Assembly (NCBI RefSeq): GCF_900182635.1 | Contig: NZ_FXTD01000007.1 | Location: 62,001 to 126,000, forward strand | DNA length: 64,000 bases | Origin: Halorubrum cibi | Lineage (GTDB): Archaea > Halobacteriota > Halobacteria > Halobacteriales > Haloferacaceae | Reading direction: 5' to 3' | Part shown: positions 59,429-64,000 of the stretch, in pieces | Position numbering within the stretch: the first letter of the stretch is position 1 | How the letters are laid out: each line of letters opens with the position of its first letter | Position numbers and translations under genes: made by a program | The notes under the pieces: generated by a model | Seen by the model: the letters and a program-made list of their open reading frames with translations, nothing else | Database searches by the model: none | What the model was told of the DNA's origin: nothing

Positions 59429-62400
59429 TTACTCGTCACCGGGGATGCGTCCACCTCGATGTACGTCAACTCTACTGGCGTTCGTATCTTCGTCGATTGA
59501 GACTTCGATCTCGTGTTCAGCCCCCTGAATAAGTCGCTCGTCATGGGAGACAACGATCACTTGCGGGACGTCCCACTCGGAGATGCTGTCAAGCATCTGT
59601 TCGAGACGCCCGATGTGGCCCTTATCGAGGAACGTCGTCGGCTCATCGAGGATGAACGGCGGGAGGCGACCGCTGTCGCCCTCGCGCATCTCGGCGATGA
59701 GTTTGTAGATGCCGGCTCGGAGCGCGAGATTGACGATGGCACGTTCCCCGCCGCTGGCGTTACTCGGGTGTTCGAGCGTCCCGTCGTCACGAAGCAACTG
59801 AATCGCGTATGGCGTGCCATCGGGCCCCTCCTCAAGAATGCGCACCTGCTGGTAGCTACTGTTCTTGTAGATGTCGCTGAAGATGTCGTTCGTGTATTGG
59901 TTGATGTAGGCGAGGTACTGCTCACGGAGGTCCGCCTTCGTACTTCGATACACCGCCATCATGCGATCGAACTCGTCAGACCGCTCTTCGGCCCACTTGC
60001 GCTTTTCTTCCTCGAGTGCGAGCTGGTCGCGGAAGTACTCTAGATTCTCAAGGTCGTTTACAAGCACTGTCCGCGCTTCCTTGAGCGAGTCTAGTTCCGC
60101 GGTCAGTTCCTCAAGCGTGGCCTCGCGCTCCTCGATCTTCTGTGTCGCCGTTTCCAACTGTTCTCGCTGGGCTTCGACGTCGATCGATCCGAGTTCATCG
60201 CTGAGCGCATCGATTTCCTCCTCAACGTCAGCAATCTGCCCGTTGAGGGTCTCGATCGTGTCCTGTGCGTGCCCGATATCCTTCTGGTGGCCTTTGATTG
60301 TGGTCTCCAACTCGGCGATCGCTTCGTATGCGTCAACCACGTCGGCAACGAGTTCGCGCTGTTCCGTTGCGGTGTCAACTGCTTGCTGAGCGTCTTCGAG
60401 GGCTGCGTCGGCCTCAGCAACTGCGTCGCGTTGGGCTTCAATCTGCTCGTCGTATTCGTCGAGCTCTGCGTTCGCGTCAGCGATTTCCGCTTCGAGTTCT
60501 TCTTGTTCAGCTTCGAGATCAGCAAGCTCATCCGCAAGGTCATCCCGTTCCTGCCGACGTTTCTCAACGGTTTCGAAGGCCGCCACAACCTCTTTGCCGT
60601 CCTCAATCTCCGCTTCGAGCGACTCAATATCCGATTCGAGGTCAGCGATCGTGTGTTCGAGGTCGTCGACCTCCGACTCCGCAGATTTGAGCTTGGCCTC
60701 AGCGTCGGCGAGCTCGGACTCTGCCTCGGCATGATCGTCCTGTAACGACTCACGCTCGTCTTCGAGCGTACTCACGCGCTCAGCTTTTACGTTGACCGTG
60801 TCGTCACGGAAGCCCCGCAGTTCAATCGCATCTTCACGACAATCGTCGAGAGCGTCTCGCCGGTCGACGAGCGCATCGCGTTCTTCTCTCGCCTCGGCCA
60901 GTTCGGCTTCTACCTCAGTGAGTTCGGCTTCGATGTCCGCGAGTTCGGACTCAACGTGAGATGGATCGACGTCTTGGCCACACTTCGGGCACGTCGCTAC
61001 TCCATCGAGTGCCTGTAGCTCCTCGCGGTCCTCCTCAAGCGTCGTTTGACGGGCCTCGAGTTCGGTGACCGTCGTGTTCGCCGTCTCGATTGCGTCCTGT
61101 ACTTCCCCTTTCGCTTCTGGGATCCGTTCGTCGATGAGGCTCTGTAGCGTGTCGCCGGATACGCTCAAATCAACGGTATCGAGGTCGGCATCGAGACTCT
61201 CAAGATCTTCCTCGAATTGATTTTCTGCCTCCGTTTTCGCCTCACGGGCGTCTTCGAGTTCCGACTCCACCTCTGCGAGGTCGTCCGACAACTGGTCTAT
61301 CTCGTCACGTGCGTCCGTGACGGCCGCTTGCGCTTCCTCGCGTGTCGTTTCGGCTGCGTCGAGAGACGCCTCAGCAGCGGCACGCTCTTCTGACAGTTCA
61401 TTTTTCTCTGTCGTCAACGCCTCAACGCGTGTGTCGACAGTCTCTCGCGTCTCGTCAGTAATTGTGTCCGGGCAGGACTCATCTGGGAGGAACTCGGTGG
61501 TTACAGCGTCTCGCGTCTCGACGGAAGCTGTAACTTCTTCCTCCGCAGCCTCAACGTCATCCGCGATGTCTCCTTTTTCCGCGAGGAGGTGGTCGAGGTC
61601 CGCTTCGAGTTCCTCTGCCTCCTCACGTAACGCATCTCGTTCGTCGATGAGCCGGTCTCGCTCCGTCTCCGCCTGGTCGAGCGTTCCCTCCCGATCTGTC
61701 TGCTCGATCTGTGCCGTCTCGACCGCGTCTTGTGCGGCACTCAGCGCCTCCTCAGCACGCTCCTCCGTCGACAGATCGGCATCTATCGGCTCTGTCGTCG
61801 ATGGGTCATCGAGCTGGTTGAGTGCCTCCTGCTTCTCGTCGATATCATCGCGGCACGTGTCGATCTCCGCTTCAGCCTCCGCAATTGCCGTCTCAGCCTC
61901 CTCAATTTCGCGCTGTTTCGTTGCTCGCTCTTCGATGAGTTCCTCGCGCTCCTCTTCTGCTTCCTCAAGCTCTGTCTGTAACTCGTCGTGATTCTCAAGC
62001 CGTTGTTCGACGTCCTCTTTCGCGTCTCGGAGCTCCTGCAGGAACTCCTCTACGTCCTCGATCTCTGCCTGTTGTTCCGAGATCTCCGCCTCCTTGTCGG
62101 CGATGGCCGCCTCGTAGCCCTCGACATCATGATCGAACCGATCGTCAATGGTCTCACGATGTTTTTTGGCTGATTGCTCATTGTCCCTCGCAATGCGACC
62201 CATCGCACGACTGGCACCCTTCGCCCGGCGTTCGTAGCGATCGATCCGATCGAGTCCGAGCAGGTCATCGATGAGTTCTGCCCGAGCATCGTCGTCAAAC
62301 AGGCTATCGACCTCGCCCTGCTGAACGTACACCGACCGGGAGAAACTGTCCTCATCCATCCCGACCACATCGACGACTTCCGAGGTGACATCACGAATCC

Positions 62401-62737
62401 CTGAGATGGGCTCCGAGAGTGCGGGCGAGTCAAGCTCTGCGGTGTTTTGCCCCTCAGTATCGATCGCCCACGTGACGGTGTACGGTGTCTCTGCCACCTC
62501 GAATGTCAACACGATCTCGCCTTCTCTCGCACCTCGCCTGACGATATCGTCGAGATTGAAATCGTTCGACCCGACGTTCCGGATATTCGAGAGGAAGAGT
62601 CCGCCGAAAATCCCCATGAGCAGTGTCGTCTTCCCGGCACCGTTCTCCCCATGGACGAGCATCGTTCCCTCGGGGAAAGCGATCGACTCGTCCTCGTAAC
62701 TCCGGATATTCTGTAGGTCTAGATCAGTGACTTTCAT
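59429..62737 (-). CDS. rad50: Rad50/SMC-like DNA repair ATPase
   Basis: An 1102-residue Rad50. Walker A is GENGAGKT at 30-37. Two long coiled coils flank the zinc hook CPKCGQ (near residue 585). The signature motif NASGGERAIV and Walker B PPFILDEPTTFLD lie at the C-terminus. Rad50 dimerises by the hook and works with Mre11 to process DNA ends. It is longer than haloarchaeal Rad50 proteins that I remember (about 890 residues). The gene overlaps mre11 by 4 bases. Confidence 0.9.
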   Translation of the reverse strand: MKVTDLDLQNIRSYEDESIAFPEGTMLVHGENGAGKTTLLMGIFGGLFLSNIRNVGSNDFNLDDIVRRGAREGEIVLTFEVAETPYTVTWAIDTEGQNTAELDSPALSEPISGIRDVTSEVVDVVGMDEDSFSRSVYVQQGEVDSLFDDDARAELIDDLLGLDRIDRYERRAKGASRAMGRIARDNEQSAKKHRETIDDRFDHDVEGYEAAIADKEAEISEQQAEIEDVEEFLQELRDAKEDVEQRLENHDELQTELEEAEEEREELIEERATKQREIEEAETAIAEAEAEIDTCRDDIDEKQEALNQLDDPSTTEPIDADLSTEERAEEALSAAQDAVETAQIEQTDREGTLDQAETERDRLIDERDALREEAEELEADLDHLLAEKGDIADDVEAAEEEVTASVETRDAVTTEFLPDESCPDTITDETRETVDTRVEALTTEKNELSEERAAAEASLDAAETTREEAQAAVTDARDEIDQLSDDLAEVESELEDAREAKTEAENQFEEDLESLDADLDTVDLSVSGDTLQSLIDERIPEAKGEVQDAIETANTTVTELEARQTTLEEDREELQALDGVATCPKCGQDVDPSHVESELADIEAELTEVEAELAEAREERDALVDRRDALDDCREDAIELRGFRDDTVNVKAERVSTLEDERESLQDDHAEAESELADAEAKLKSAESEVDDLEHTIADLESDIESLEAEIEDGKEVVAAFETVEKRRQERDDLADELADLEAEQEELEAEIADANAELDEYDEQIEAQRDAVAEADAALEDAQQAVDTATEQRELVADVVDAYEAIAELETTIKGHQKDIGHAQDTIETLNGQIADVEEEIDALSDELGSIDVEAQREQLETATQKIEEREATLEELTAELDSLKEARTVLVNDLENLEYFRDQLALEEEKRKWAEERSDEFDRMMAVYRSTKADLREQYLAYINQYTNDIFSDIYKNSSYQQVRILEEGPDGTPYAIQLLRDDGTLEHPSNASGGERAIVNLALRAGIYKLIAEMREGDSGRLPPFILDEPTTFLDKGHIGRLEQMLDSISEWDVPQVIVVSHDERLIQGAEHEIEVSIDEDTNASRVDVHRGGRIPGDE

Positions 62738-63927
62738 TCGTCAACCTCCAACGATTCGACGCCCTCCGGCGTCTCTTCCGGTCCGGCATCATCAAACGCT
62801 TCGCGCTGGGCATCACGGAGTGACTCAGCGAAGGTGTCCGCGACACGATTCACATTCGTGTCGAGTTCGTCTGCTTTCCGAACCTGCTGATCGACGTCGA
62901 GCGCAACCGTCGAAAAGTCCTCATCCGCGAGTTTCTCTTCGATGGCCCCGTCGAGCCCCTGTAGCGACATGGCCTCGATCGATTCCACGTCAAGATCGAC
63001 GCGTCCGCGGTTGTCGTCGACGCTCACGACAGCCGCACCGGATTCACGCGCCATTTGTGTCACCTCGTTTGCGGTGACCGCCGCTCGGTCGCCGCTCAAC
63101 TCGATCTTGGCCACCGCCCCCTCGAGGTCGTGTCTCTCAAGCACGTCGCGGGCATGGGTTGCCCCGTCGTCCTCACCGAATGTGATCTCAAACACCTCAA
63201 ACGGCCGCGTCTCCAACTCAATCTGGCGGCGGTGAATCCCGCTGTTGTCGATATCTAGGAGTTGAACGACGCCCGTCTCTTCCTGATCTTTCCCGCCACG
63301 CTCTGTCGCACTCGCGTACCAGACATCAGTCCCGTCTACGACCGAACTCGCCGGTTGGTGGAGGTCGCCCAGCGCAAGCCCATCGAGTTCGATTCCGGCT
63401 CGATCAATAACCTCGGAAGCTGGGTAGACACGCCCCATTCCGTGAACAAGCGGCGTGAGGAGTTCGTGCATACACAGAATCGTCCACGCTGCCTCCGCAG
63501 GGGGTTCTTCGAGTTCTAAGTCGATATTGTCCCACACGCTCGGCCGCACGGCATCGATCCCGTACAGCGCAACCTCACCGACCATCGTGGGCTCTTTGCC
63601 AAGCCGAGCAGCAGCGCTCGTCCGCCGCAGCAGATCAAGCCACTGCTCGTCGTTTTTCCGTTCGTGATTGCCCACAATCCCGTAGAACGGAATTCCGTGT
63701 TCTTCAAGCGGTTTCAACGCATCAGCGGCCCGCATCACCGTTGGGAGCGACGGAACCGGATCGTCAAACAAGTCTCCTGTGTGAATTACGGCATCAACAT
63801 CACGATCGACTGCGACCTCAATCGCCTGCTCGAATGCGTTCGCAAAATCCTCACGTCGAATATCCGATCCATACTGTCGCTTCCCCAGATGGGTGTCACT
63901 GATGTGGAGGATACGTGTTCTAGGCAC
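62734..63927 (-). CDS. mre11: Mre11 nuclease
   Basis: A 397-residue Mre11/SbcD-like metallophosphoesterase. The metal ligands are DTHLG (Asp11, His13), GDLFDD (Asp52), GNHER (Asn87, His88), MHELLTP, and GDLHQP. A C-terminal capping and Rad50-binding part is present. It starts with GTG at 63927. It is the first gene of the four-gene operon. Mre11 trims DNA ends during repair and may respond to foreign DNA. Confidence 0.9.
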   Translation of the reverse strand: MPRTRILHISDTHLGKRQYGSDIRREDFANAFEQAIEVAVDRDVDAVIHTGDLFDDPVPSLPTVMRAADALKPLEEHGIPFYGIVGNHERKNDEQWLDLLRRTSAAARLGKEPTMVGEVALYGIDAVRPSVWDNIDLELEEPPAEAAWTILCMHELLTPLVHGMGRVYPASEVIDRAGIELDGLALGDLHQPASSVVDGTDVWYASATERGGKDQEETGVVQLLDIDNSGIHRRQIELETRPFEVFEITFGEDDGATHARDVLERHDLEGAVAKIELSGDRAAVTANEVTQMARESGAAVVSVDDNRGRVDLDVESIEAMSLQGLDGAIEEKLADEDFSTVALDVDQQVRKADELDTNVNRVADTFAESLRDAQREAFDDAGPEETPEGVESLEVDE

Positions 63928-63949
63928 TACCAGTAGATGTTAGCGTGGC

Positions 63950-63958
63950 TATATAAAA
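63950..63958 (-). promoter_or_regulatory. TATA box for the mre11 operon
   Basis: On the minus strand, TTTTATATA lies about 27 bases before the GTG start of mre11. This fits a leaderless transcript that begins at or close to the start codon. Confidence 0.65.
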
Positions 63959-64000
63959 GTCGAGTAACCGGAGTGAAAGTGGATGACGGCAAGGCTCTAT

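Noticed and set aside
1-64000. CRISPR array, rRNA, complete tRNA or replication origin
   Set aside because: I found no regular direct repeats with spacers, no rRNA-like sequence, no tRNA that folds, and no orc1/cdc6 gene with origin repeats.

Overview
The window comes from a haloarchaeon of the Halobacteria. The proteins are very acidic, the first 29.5 kb is strongly GC-rich, and the archaeal information genes nop10, eIF2-alpha, S27e and L44e are present. Several promoters place a TATA element about 25-35 bases from the start codon, as in leaderless haloarchaeal transcripts. The codon and protein style fits Halorubrum or a relative, but the genus cannot be fixed from sequence reading alone.

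Bases 1-10,740 hold a membrane/cytoskeleton-like cluster. A minus-strand operon runs from a large FtsZ/tubulin-like GTPase with a long coiled coil, to a polytopic membrane GTPase, a single-pass protein with Ig-like (carboxypeptidase-regulatory-like) repeats, and a pseudokinase with the same membrane and repeat tail. A second membrane-linked pseudokinase enters from the left edge, and a Tat lipoprotein lies between them. This resembles the predicted membrane-remodelling system built on an FtsZ-like protein and a distinct GTPase.

Bases 10,980-28,800 are mostly ordinary chromosome: an iron-type alcohol dehydrogenase, MATE and EamA transporters, a double glyoxalase-fold protein, a thiolase with its DUF35 partner, a PAC2 protein, the nop10/eIF2a/S27e/L44e block, an M42 peptidase, a J-domain membrane protein, a zinc alcohol dehydrogenase, an E1-alpha dehydrogenase subunit and a D-2-hydroxyacid dehydrogenase. 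A small accessory patch at 15.1-18.4 kb carries an Mrr-type endonuclease and an IS200/IS605-type tnpB.

At about 29,530 a PurD-like ATP-grasp gene is cut off, and a lower-GC accessory island begins and runs to the right edge. It contains regulators and sensors, a two-gene module with paired nuclease-like motifs, a CBS-HEPN fusion, a membrane-anchored Mrr nuclease, a toxin gene reduced to 18 codons, an Nmad3/Nmad2-like nucleotide-modification pair, and an mre11-rad50-nurA-herA operon for DNA-end processing.

The most unusual structure is a set of five small transposase-less elements (357-621 bp) scattered through the island. They have IS6-like GGCTYTGTTGAA ends and fall into two families. Within each family both terminal regions are shared, but the central small gene, usually a small membrane protein, is different. 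Two of the five have perfect 8-bp target duplications (ACACAAAC and GACGAGTT). They look like mobile cassettes that shuttle small genes.
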